From assembly GCF_018847975.1 (NCBI RefSeq), contig NZ_CP072597.1:5922501-5968034 (forward strand): DNA of 45,534 nucleotides, read 5' to 3'. Below, in pieces: positions 8,496 through 16,144 of this stretch (positions within the stretch are counted from its first letter, which is position 1; each line of letters opens with the position of its first letter). This DNA comes from Lysobacter sp. K5869. Lineage in GTDB: Bacteria > Pseudomonadota > Gammaproteobacteria > Xanthomonadales > Xanthomonadaceae. The position numbers and the translations under genes were made by a program. Below the pieces are notes generated by a model. It saw nothing but the letters and a program-made list of their open reading frames with translations, did no database searches and had not been told where the DNA came from.

Positions 8496-10082
8496 ATGCG
8501 CCGTCGCCGTACCGCTGTGCCGCTGTCCGCTTCGCTGTTGTCCGCCGCGCTGTTCTGCGTCGCGCCCGCCTGGGCCGCGCCGCCGAAGATCGTCATCACC
8601 GAAACCGCCGCGTTCGACGCGGCTTCGGTCGCGCCTTACACCGGCGAGTACGCCGACGTTTACGCTTATCTCGACAAGCACGCCGCGCCGAACCTCGCGC
8701 AGTTGCAGCGTTGGGTACGCCAGCCCTCGATCAGCGCGCAGAACAAGGGCATCGCGCAGATGGCCGAGTTGCTGCGCGCGGATCTGCAGCAACTCGGCTT
8801 CCGCGACACCGCGCTGGTGCCGACCTCGGGCCACCCGGGCGTCTACGGTTATTACGACGCCGGCGCCGAGCACACGCTCGTGGTCTACATGATGTACGAC
8901 GTGCAGCCGATCGAACCGACCGGCTGGAAGGTCGACGCGTTCGCCGGTTCGCTGGTGGACGAACCGGGCCTGGGCAAGGTGTTGATGGCGCGCGGCGCGA
9001 CCAACCAAAAAGGTCCGCAGCGCGCGTTCCTCAACGCATTGGATGCGGTGATCAAAACCCGCGGCAAGCCGCCGGTCAATCTGATCGTGCTGGCCGAGGG
9101 CGAAGAAGAGCTCGGCTCGCCGCATTACCCGGAGGTGGTGGCGAAATACGCCGACACCTTGCGCAAGGCCGACGGTGTGTTCTTCCCGATGAACACCCAA
9201 GACCGCGACGGCGCCGCGTCGATGTTCCTCGGCGTCAAGGGCATCCTCTATATGGAGCTGGAGGCCAAGGGCAACGCCAGCAGCGGCGGCCCGCAGCGCG
9301 CGGAAGTGCACGGCTCGCTCGCGGCCAAGCTGGATTCGCCGAGCTGGCGGCTGGTGCAAGCGCTGGCGACGCTGACCGGCCCCGACGGCGAGATCGCCGT
9401 GCCGGGCTACCGCGATGCGATCCGCGCGCCCAATCGCGAAGAGCAGCAGCTGTTCAACGGCATCGTGCGCGAGCGCGAGTCGGACGCGGCGAAACAGCTG
9501 CAATCGCTGGGCGCGGCGCGCTGGAAGAACGGCCGCGACTATCGCGACGCGACCGCGGCGGAATTGTTCGACACCACGCTCAACATCGACGGTTTGGTCG
9601 CGGGCTACACCGGCGAAGGGGTCAAGACGATCCTGCCGCACCGCGCGGTGGCCAAGGTCGATTCGCGGCTGGTGCCCGATCAGACGCCGGATCAGGCCTT
9701 GGCGCTCATCCGCAAGCGGCTGGACGATCAGGGGTTCAAGGACATCGAGATCCGCAAGCTGTCGGGGTATCCGCCGGCGCAGACCTCGGCGCAGGCGCCG
9801 CTGACCCAGGCCGCGCTGAGCGTCTACCGCAAGTACGGCCAAACCCCGCCGGTGGCGCCGCGCATCGCCGGCAGCGCGCCGTATTACGTGTTCACCCAAA
9901 CCTTGGGGTTGCCGATGATCTCCGGCGGGCTCGGCCACGGCAGCGGCGCGCATGCGCCGAACGAGTACATGGTGGTCGAGCCGGCGAAGGGGTCGAAGGT
10001 CGCGAGTCTGGCGCAGGTGGAGCGGTTCTATGTCGACCTGTTGTATTCGCTGTCGGATGCGTTGCAGCGGCCTAAGCCGTGA
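8496..10082 (+). CDS. Secreted M20-family peptidase-like hydrolase with altered metal site
   Basis: A 528-aa protein with a signal peptide ending at AWA near residue 27, then the two-domain fold of M20/M25/M40 zinc carboxypeptidases. The 'EGEEELGSPHYPE' glutamates near residues 203-205 and the C-terminal ligand in GSGAHAPNEY (His486) are present. But the HxD motif reads MYDVQP (Met133 where the His ligand is expected) and the bridging-Asp motif reads RGATNQKG (Asn170). Two zinc ligands thus look replaced. I recall related xanthomonad proteins with the same pattern, so it may mark a subfamily and not decay. Substrate unknown; exported to the periplasm or beyond. Confidence 0.87.
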   Translation: MRRRRTAVPLSASLLSAALFCVAPAWAAPPKIVITETAAFDAASVAPYTGEYADVYAYLDKHAAPNLAQLQRWVRQPSISAQNKGIAQMAELLRADLQQLGFRDTALVPTSGHPGVYGYYDAGAEHTLVVYMMYDVQPIEPTGWKVDAFAGSLVDEPGLGKVLMARGATNQKGPQRAFLNALDAVIKTRGKPPVNLIVLAEGEEELGSPHYPEVVAKYADTLRKADGVFFPMNTQDRDGAASMFLGVKGILYMELEAKGNASSGGPQRAEVHGSLAAKLDSPSWRLVQALATLTGPDGEIAVPGYRDAIRAPNREEQQLFNGIVRERESDAAKQLQSLGAARWKNGRDYRDATAAELFDTTLNIDGLVAGYTGEGVKTILPHRAVAKVDSRLVPDQTPDQALALIRKRLDDQGFKDIEIRKLSGYPPAQTSAQAPLTQAALSVYRKYGQTPPVAPRIAGSAPYYVFTQTLGLPMISGGLGHGSGAHAPNEYMVVEPAKGSKVASLAQVERFYVDLLYSLSDALQRPKP

Positions 10083-10183
10083 GGCGGCGGGGCGGTGCTT
10101 CCTGGAGGCGCCGTCTTGCTGTTTGGGATTGATCTTTGGTCGCGGCGACGGCGATAGGAAAGCGTCGCCGTGATCGGGTTGGC

Positions 10184-10266
10184 GCGGTCGCGGCTTGCGC
10201 CGCTCCTACAGGGGCTTCGGCGAGGTTCGTTTATTCCTGTAGGAGCGGCGCGAGCCGCGACCGCGG
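10184..10266. repeat. REP-like pair in inverted orientation
   Basis: Two copies of the GTAGGAGCGGCGCGAGCC family face each other (about 10184-10214 and 10236-10265), able to fold into one long cruciform between the M20 gene and the convergent SDR gene. Confidence 0.85.
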
Positions 10267-10311
10267 GGCGGCAGGTCGCGCCGCGACCGCGATACGAGAG
10301 ACGATTCGCGC

Positions 10312-11127
10312 TTACAGGAACAGATCCGGCAGCAAGGGCTTGCCCGGCTCGACCGCGTACCGATCGAAATCGGTCACGCCGGCTTCGCCCAGCACCTCTT
10401 CGTCGATCAGGAAGCGGCCGTAGAACCCGGCGGCCGGGCGAATCAGCACTTCGCGCACGGCGTCGGCGACGATTTGCGGTTTGCGGCAGCGGTCCATCGG
10501 GATGCCGGGGATCATGTTGAGGGCATCGGTGGCGATGATGGTCTTCGGCCACAACGCGTTGACCGCTACCCCGGTGGGACCGAATTCGCCGGCCAAACCC
10601 AGCGTCACGAAGCTCATGCCCATCTTCGCCAACGTGTAGCCGGTGTGCGGCGCCCACCACTTCGGGTCCAGGCTCGGCGGCGGCGCCAAGGTCAGGATGT
10701 GCGGGTTGGCGGCCTGACGCAGATACGGCAAGCACGCCTGCGCGCACAGGAAGCTGCCGCGCGCGTTGACCTGCTGCATCAGGTCGAAGCGCTTCATCGG
10801 CGTGTCGAGCGCGCCGCGCAGCCAGATCGCGCTGGCGTTGTTGACCAGGATGTCGATGCCGCCGAACGCGTCGGCGGTGGCGGCGACCGCGGCGGCGACT
10901 TCGTCTTCCTCGCGGATGTCGCACTTCAGCGCCAGCGCGCGGCCGCCGGCGGCCTCGACTTCTTCGGCGACGCTGTGGATGGTGCCCGGCAGCTTGGGAT
11001 TGGCCACCGACGATTTGGCGGCGATGGCGATGTTGGCGCCGTCGCGCGCGGCGCGCAGGGCGATCTCGCGGCCGATGCCGCGCGAGGCGCCGGTAATGAA
11101 GAGGGTCTTGCCTTGGAGAGTGGACAT
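10312..11127 (-). CDS. Short-chain dehydrogenase (HSDL2-like)
   Basis: A 271-aa NAD(P)-binding Rossmann oxidoreductase. TGASRGIGREIA near residues 12-23 binds the cofactor; NNASAIWL is the central strand motif; YTLAKMGMS is the YxxxK catalytic motif. The overall pattern (long insert after TGASRGIG, 'DPKWWAPHTGYTLAKMG') resembles the HSDL2/SDR52C-type proteins linked to lipid metabolism. Where those usually read SPP, this protein reads LAPPPS, so the catalytic Ser may be shifted or absent. The ATG at 11127 gives the standard N terminus MSTLQGKTLFITG. Substrate unknown. Confidence 0.88.
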   Translation of the reverse strand: MSTLQGKTLFITGASRGIGREIALRAARDGANIAIAAKSSVANPKLPGTIHSVAEEVEAAGGRALALKCDIREEDEVAAAVAATADAFGGIDILVNNASAIWLRGALDTPMKRFDLMQQVNARGSFLCAQACLPYLRQAANPHILTLAPPPSLDPKWWAPHTGYTLAKMGMSFVTLGLAGEFGPTGVAVNALWPKTIIATDALNMIPGIPMDRCRKPQIVADAVREVLIRPAAGFYGRFLIDEEVLGEAGVTDFDRYAVEPGKPLLPDLFL

Positions 11128-11272
11128 GGGCGGCCTGAGCTCGGAAGAGAAACGACTCGGAGAAATGCCGCGCGCTCGGCGCGCAGGCGTGGGCCTCATC
11201 CTAATACCAAGCCGGGCGCGGCGCCGTTATCCGGGCCGTATCGTGGCCGCGTTCTCGCGATCGGCCCCGCGC

Positions 11273-11337
11273 TTCAAACGATGATGCTTCAAACGAAGGC
11301 GTTTGAAACGCCATCGTTTGAAACGCGATCGTTTGAA
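11273..11337. repeat. Five octamers CGTTTGAA/TTCAAACG at exact 15-bp spacing, inverted in the middle
   Basis: TTCAAACG starts at 11273 and 11288; its complement CGTTTGAA starts at 11300, 11315 and 11330. Spacing within each orientation is exactly 15 bp, and the second and third copies form a palindrome around AAGG. The 314 bp between the SDR gene (start 11127) and the kinase-like gene (stop 11442) hold no gene that I can support. Because 15 bp is five codons, the translated frames mimic pentapeptide repeats, but no gene structure supports that. Confidence 0.75.
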
Positions 11338-11441
11338 GCACCGTGGCTCGGTGCACGGCCGCCCGCAGCGAAACCGTCGACGGCGCGATCGCTGGAGGCA
11401 CCGATGCGCCGGACGCCGAGCGATCCGCGAAGCCGCGGCGA

Positions 11442-12098
11442 TTACGGCTTCGGCCCCTGCCCCTCGTTGTCTTCCCAATGTAGGATGCGCCGGGTCACGA
11501 AGCGATAGACCGGCTTGCCGGTGACGAACCACAGCTCGCGCACCCACGAATGGCGCTTGAGCACGCGCCGCTCCACCGGGGTGAGGTACTGCGGGCAATA
11601 GGTGCGCTTGTGCTTGAGCAAGTGGCGCAGGTCCTCGCGCGCGAGCAGGCGCATCCACGGCGAGCGCGGGTCGCCGCGCACGGCCAGCTGGAAATCGATG
11701 ATCGCCGGCGCGCCGTCGGTCAGCACCAGCCAGTTGGCTTCCTTGGCCAGGTCGTTGTGCGCCAGCCCGCGCCGGTGCAGGCGCTGCAACAGCCGCCGGG
11801 CTTGGCAGAAATAGGCCGGATCGTCGCGCGGCGGGCGCTGGTACATGGCCGCGCCGTCGAGATAGCTGCGGTCGAGCTTGCGGCCGTCCCAACCGAGCAG
11901 CTGCGGGGTCGCTTCCAGGCCGTCGACGCGTTGCAGCGCGCGCGCCTCGCGCCGCGCCAGCCACCACGCCGGCAGCCGCAGCCATAACGGCACGTGGCCC
12001 AGGTCGCGGCGCACGAACAGGCCGCGGCCGTCGCGCATCAGGGCGATGCGGCCGAAACTATCGGCCTTCAGCGCGGTCACTTCGATCACTTCCGACAT
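11442..12098 (-). CDS. Kinase-like protein (Rio/Kdo-kinase type)
   Basis: A 218-aa single-domain protein with the core of the eukaryotic-like kinase fold: a catalytic loop HNDLAKEANWL (His-Asn-Asp plus the later Asn) and a metal-binding segment IIDFQLA in place of DFG. It resembles the family of small bacterial serine/threonine or lipopolysaccharide kinases that includes Pseudomonas PA0486-type proteins and WaaP/Kdo kinases. The N-terminal part lacks a clear glycine loop. The C terminus is basic and ends in a 'RFVTRRILHWEDN' tail. Substrate (protein, lipid A/core sugar or small molecule) cannot be told. Divergent from the DedA fusion gene. Confidence 0.8.
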   Translation of the reverse strand: MSEVIEVTALKADSFGRIALMRDGRGLFVRRDLGHVPLWLRLPAWWLARREARALQRVDGLEATPQLLGWDGRKLDRSYLDGAAMYQRPPRDDPAYFCQARRLLQRLHRRGLAHNDLAKEANWLVLTDGAPAIIDFQLAVRGDPRSPWMRLLAREDLRHLLKHKRTYCPQYLTPVERRVLKRHSWVRELWFVTGKPVYRFVTRRILHWEDNEGQGPKP

Positions 12099-12277
12099 GC
12101 GCGCAGTGTACTTCGGGCCGGCGCGGCCCGGCCCGCGGCGGCCTCGGGGCGCGCACGGGCGGGCCGAACCGGGGCGACCGGCCGCGGTTACAGGCCGTCA
12201 CCCGCAGTCACGCCCAGTGCCTTCGGTCACGCCGCCGCTTCATCCTCGCCACAGCCCGCCCTGCCTATAATCGACCG

Positions 12278-14287
12278 ATGGATTCCGCCTGGCTCGAAAG
12301 CGCGACCGCATGGATCGCGGCCCACCCCATCGCCGCGGGCGTCGTGATCTTCCTGATCGCGTTCTGCGACGCTCTCATCATTCTCGGCATCGCCGTCCCC
12401 GCCCTGCCGCTGCTGTTCGCGGTCGGCACGCTGGTCGGCCTGGGCCACATCAACGGCCCGTACGCGTTGGCGTGCTCGACCCTCGGCGCGTTCGCCGGCG
12501 ACGGCCTGAGTTATTGGATCGGCTATCGCTGGGGCCCGCAGTTGCGCCAGCGCTGGCCGTTCTCGCGCTATCCGCAATGGATCGACCGCGGCGAGAACCT
12601 GTTCCACCGCCACGGCAGCAAGAGCATCGTGATCGCGCGCTTCGTCGGCGCGGTGCGCCCGTTCGTGCCGGCCATCGCCGGCATGCTGCGCATGCCGATG
12701 CGCCGTTACGCGATGCCCAGCCTGTTCGCCTGCGCGGCGTGGTCGGCGCTGTTCCTCGCGCCGGGCTGGGTGCTGGGCGCGTCCTACGACGCGGTGGCCG
12801 CGGTCGCCGACCGTTTGGCCGTGGTCCTCGGCGCGTTGCTGGTCGCGCTCGCCCTGGTGTGGGCGATCGTGCTCTACACCTGGCGCTGGTTCGCCAATCA
12901 CGCCGATCAATTGCTCGCGCGCGCGCTGCGCTGGACCCGCGCGCATCCGCGCCTGGGCCGCTACGCCGGCGCGCTGATCGATCCCAACCGCCCCGAATCG
13001 GCGTCGCTGGTGATGCTGGCGGTCTGCCTGCTGGCGATCAGCTGGATCTGGTTCACCCTGCTGGCGACGCTGCTGGCCAGCGGCGGGCCGCTGCAGATCG
13101 ACCACACCGTGCACGAGTTCATGTGGACGCTGCGCAACCCGCTGGCCGACCGGCTGATGGCGGCGCTGGCGTGCCTGGGCGATCCGATGGTGCTGGCGCC
13201 GGCGTCGATCGCGGTGCTGGCTTATCTCGCATGGCGCCGGCGCTGGATGGCGGCGGCGCATTGGGTCGGCGCGATCGTGTTCGGTCTGGCGCTGACCTCG
13301 CTGCTGGAATGGGCCATCGACATGCCGCGCCCGCCGACCGCGCCGGCCGGTTTCGGTTTCCCCTCGGTGGCGGTGACCATGACCACCATCGTGTTCGGCT
13401 TCTTCGCCGTGCTGATCGCGCGCGAACTGCCGGGGCGGCAGCGGGTGTGGCCGTACTTGCTGGCCGGCGTCATCACCACCCTGGTCGGGTTCGCGCGTCT
13501 GTATCTGGGCGCGCATTGGCCCAGCGATCTGATCGGCGGCACCTTGTTCGGCATTTTCTGGCTGCTGGCGCTGGGCATCGCCTACCGCCGCCACGTCGCG
13601 CGTTCGTTCTGGATGCGGCCGCTGGCGTGGTTGTTCTACACGGTGTTCGCGGCCGCCGCGCTGTGGCATGCGCCGCGCGCGGCCGATCCGCTGCTGGCCA
13701 AGTTCGCCTCGGCCAAACCGACCGCAGTGCTGGATGCGGAGCGGTGGTGGCTCAGCGACTGGAGCATGCTGCCGGCGCAACGCAACGAAAGCGACGTGCG
13801 CCGGCGCTGGCCGCTGGACCTGCAAGTCGCCGGCCCTTTGCCGCCGCTGCGCGCGACGCTGGAAGCGGCCGGCTGGCGCGTGCAGGAACAGGCCTCCTGG
13901 CTCAACACCATCGCCCTGCTCGACGACGACACCCCGCCGCGCGAACAAGTGGTGCTGCCGGCGACGCTGGACGCGCAAGCCGAATCGCTGCTGATGCTGC
14001 GCGACGGCCCGACCCCGGACGTGCAGTACGCGCTGCGGCTGTGGCCGGCGCCGGCGGTGCTGTCCGACGGCACGCCGTTGTGGATCGGCACCACCCAGAC
14101 GCTCAAGCTCAACAAACCCTTCGACGCCGCGGTGCTGTGGCTGCCGCAACCCGACGACGGCGCCGCGCACGCGCAGGTGCGGCGCGCGCTGGCCGGTTTC
14201 GTTACCGTGCAGCAAGCGCATCCGAAGAACGGGGTCGAGGTGTTGCGCTTGCGTTCGCAGTATCGCGGGCCGGAAACGGCGCCTTGA
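12278..14287 (+). CDS. DedA-PAP2-LssY fusion membrane protein
   Basis: A 669-aa polytopic protein. Residues 1-200 form a DedA/SNARE-associated domain ('FAGDGLSYWIGYRWG', 'ARFVGAVRPFVPAIAGMLRM'), a family tied to undecaprenyl-phosphate and phospholipid flipping. Residues about 240-440 form a PAP2 phosphatase-like domain, and residues about 450-669 an LssY-like C-terminal region. Of the PAP2 motifs, P3 is nearly intact (ARLYLGAHWPSD; Arg407, His413, Asp417), but P1 has Glu344 where Lys is expected in KX6RP and P2 reads FPSVAV instead of PSGH, so the acid His is missing (Ala365). Phosphatase activity is doubtful. Such fusions are known in proteobacteria. Confidence 0.88.
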   Translation: MDSAWLESATAWIAAHPIAAGVVIFLIAFCDALIILGIAVPALPLLFAVGTLVGLGHINGPYALACSTLGAFAGDGLSYWIGYRWGPQLRQRWPFSRYPQWIDRGENLFHRHGSKSIVIARFVGAVRPFVPAIAGMLRMPMRRYAMPSLFACAAWSALFLAPGWVLGASYDAVAAVADRLAVVLGALLVALALVWAIVLYTWRWFANHADQLLARALRWTRAHPRLGRYAGALIDPNRPESASLVMLAVCLLAISWIWFTLLATLLASGGPLQIDHTVHEFMWTLRNPLADRLMAALACLGDPMVLAPASIAVLAYLAWRRRWMAAAHWVGAIVFGLALTSLLEWAIDMPRPPTAPAGFGFPSVAVTMTTIVFGFFAVLIARELPGRQRVWPYLLAGVITTLVGFARLYLGAHWPSDLIGGTLFGIFWLLALGIAYRRHVARSFWMRPLAWLFYTVFAAAALWHAPRAADPLLAKFASAKPTAVLDAERWWLSDWSMLPAQRNESDVRRRWPLDLQVAGPLPPLRATLEAAGWRVQEQASWLNTIALLDDDTPPREQVVLPATLDAQAESLLMLRDGPTPDVQYALRLWPAPAVLSDGTPLWIGTTQTLKLNKPFDAAVLWLPQPDDGAAHAQVRRALAGFVTVQQAHPKNGVEVLRLRSQYRGPETAP

Positions 14288-14410
14288 GCGTTTCGATGAA
14301 GGCAGGTCGCGCCTTGCGCGCACGGGCCGAAGCAGGCTGCGGCTCGGCGCCGCGGTAACGACGAGCCGGCTTTTGACGAAGGCGAGCGCGCGGATATGCG
14401 CGCGCCGCGG

Positions 14411-14998
14411 TCAGGGCAACAGCGTAATCAGCCGGTCCAGGCGTTCGTGCGGATCGTCCAGTTGCAGCAGCATCTGCCGCTGCTGCAGCGACAGCGGCAA
14501 CAGTTCGGCCAAGCGCCAACCGACCCAGGCCGCGTCGTCCAGGCGCGAATGCGGCGCCAGCGAATGTTCGCCGCCTGCTTGCTCCAGCAAGCGTTCGAGC
14601 AAGGTCACCAGCAGCGAGTGCTGCGGCTGCACCACCTCCTCGCCGTCGGGCTCGCACCAGCGCACTTGCGCCACTTGCAGACCGTTGTCGCGCACCCGCG
14701 CGCGTTCGGCGCGGAAGCGGCGCGCGCCGCGCACGCGCAAGGTCAGCAGGCCGTCTTCGCCGGTGCCGAAATCCTCGATCAGCGCTTCGGTGCCGTAGGC
14801 CGCGGCGCTGGCGGGTTCGCCGACTTCCTCGCCTTGCATGATCAGGCACACGCCGAAGCCGCGACCTTGGCGGCCGCATTCGCGGACAAGGTCGAGATAG
14901 CGGCGCTCGAAGACGCGCAGGCCCAGGCTCGCGCCGGGGAGCAGCACGGTGTGCAGGGGGAACAGTCCCAGCGAGTCGGCGGGGGTGTCGGGGGGCAT
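14411..14998 (-). CDS. LON N-terminal (substrate-binding) domain protein
   Basis: A 195-aa cytosolic protein consisting only of a LON substrate-binding domain, without the ATPase and protease parts of Lon. It opens with LGLFPLHTVLLPGASLGLRVFERRYLDLV, the signature of the family, and later has FGVCLIMQGEEVGEP and GLLTLRVRGARRFR. The C-terminal half is Leu- and Gln-rich helical (LLPLSLQQRQMLLQLDD). The start at 14998 is set by homology; the frame stays open to 15310 but the upstream part is low-complexity and overlaps the repeat region. Convergent with the DedA fusion gene; function unknown. Confidence 0.88.
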   Translation of the reverse strand: MPPDTPADSLGLFPLHTVLLPGASLGLRVFERRYLDLVRECGRQGRGFGVCLIMQGEEVGEPASAAAYGTEALIEDFGTGEDGLLTLRVRGARRFRAERARVRDNGLQVAQVRWCEPDGEEVVQPQHSLLVTLLERLLEQAGGEHSLAPHSRLDDAAWVGWRLAELLPLSLQQRQMLLQLDDPHERLDRLITLLP

Positions 14999-15091
14999 GG
15001 GGGGAGTGTAACCGTGGAGGAAGCGGTGGTTGCTAGTGGGGGTGGGACGGTGTGGGTATTTCGGTGGGGTGGGCGATTGCGGCTTGGCGGT

Positions 15092-15897
15092 CGCTGCTGC
15101 TGCCGTTGTTGCCGTTGCTGTTGCCGTTGTCGTTGTCGTTGCTGTTTCCGCTTCGGCTCTTGATCGGACGCAACCTCGCCCGAGGCCCACGTCCCAAAGC
15201 CCCGGAGGGCGCGCGCATGGATGCGCGCGTGCGCCGTAGGGGCATGGATGCCCCTTACGGCGCAGCCCCGCGCCCGGTGCTGGACCTAGTGGCTCTTGAT
15301 TCGAAAACAAGGAAAGCGCCTTTCTTTGGTTACTTTCTTTGGCAAGACAAAGAAAGTAACTCGGCCGCTTGCGGACGAAAGCTCTCAGCGTTTGATCTTC
15401 GCTTGTCGTCGCGCGCTCTTGCGAGAGGAAGCGGAAGCAACATCAAAATGGATTCCGGCTTTCGCCGGAATGACGGTGGGTAGGGTGTCCGCCACCTGCG
15501 AGAAGCGCAGCTCACACTCCGTCATTCCGGCGAAAGCCGGAATCCATTTTGACTTTGCTGTGGGCTCGCTCTCAGCGGCACCAACGAGTGAGGACAAGCC
15601 ACAATCAAGTGCGTTCCGTCCGCAAGCGGCCGGGTCACTTTCTTTGTCTTGCCAAAGAAAGTAACCAAAGAAAGGCGCTTTCCTTGTTTTCGAATCAAAA
15701 GCCACTAGGGCTCGACGTGGCGCGGGGCCGCGCCATAAGGGTCATCCTGACCCATGGCGCGCGTGCGCATCCATGCGCACGCCCTCCGGGGCTGCGGGGC
15801 GTGGGCTTTGGTCGGAGATCCGTCAAGGCGAAAGGCAACGGCAACAGCAACGGCAACGGCAACGGCAAAATGGATTCCGGCTTTCGCCGGAATGACG
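15092..15897. repeat. Giant imperfect palindrome (MITE-like element) with nested repeats
   Basis: Two arms mirror each other around about 15497. The best-matching inner arms are 15286-15360 and 15634-15708 (about 75 bp, nearly identical). Similarity continues inward (CCGCTTGCGGACG, then GATTCCGGCTTTCGCCGG at about 15450 and 15525 in opposite orientation) and outward (GGATGCGCGCGTGCG-type block, then a GTTGCC hexamer tract at 15102-15151 mirrored by GGCAAC at 15834-15864). A third GATTCCGGCTTTCGCCGG copy is at 15872-15889. No transposase frame is visible. The whole 14999-16144 gap has no supportable gene. Confidence 0.8.
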
Positions 15898-15950
15898 ATC
15901 TGAGGGTTGCGTACTTCGGGAAAGAGCGGCAGGGCTGCGTCGCTGCGGTT

Positions 15951-16030
15951 GGTCGCAGCTTGCGCAGCTCCTACAGTCGGATACGAACCCGCCGAAGCCC
16001 CTGTAGGAGCTGCGCAAGCTGCGACCGCGA
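15951..16030. repeat. REP-like pair, diverged subtype
   Basis: Inverted copies of a variant of the dispersed repeat, reading GTAGGAGCTGCGCAAGCTGCG instead of the GGCGCGAGCC core (about 15951-15977 and 15998-16030). Paired changes in both arms keep the hairpin. Confidence 0.8.
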
Positions 16031-16144
16031 CAACCGAACTGCGACGAACGCTCGCTCGCGCCAGAACGCAGGCGTTCGCTGCGCTTGGAAGAAACGAAAC
16101 AGCCGAAATCGACGGGAGCGATCGCCGCTCCCGTCCCGAGCGGC

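Noticed and set aside
11201..11508. Pentapeptide-repeat-like translations (AFQTM, SFEAS on one strand; FETPS, FETRS on the other)
   Set aside because: They follow automatically from the 15-bp DNA repeat; both strands show them, and there is no start signal or further repeat to make a pentapeptide solenoid.
12227..14323. Large minus-strand open frame opposite the DedA fusion gene
   Set aside because: His/Arg/Gln-rich antisense shadow without domain or start signal.
14999..15310. N-terminal extension of the LON-domain protein
   Set aside because: The extra 100 residues are low-complexity Thr/Ala runs lying over the hexamer tract and palindrome arm; the family N terminus starts at 14998.
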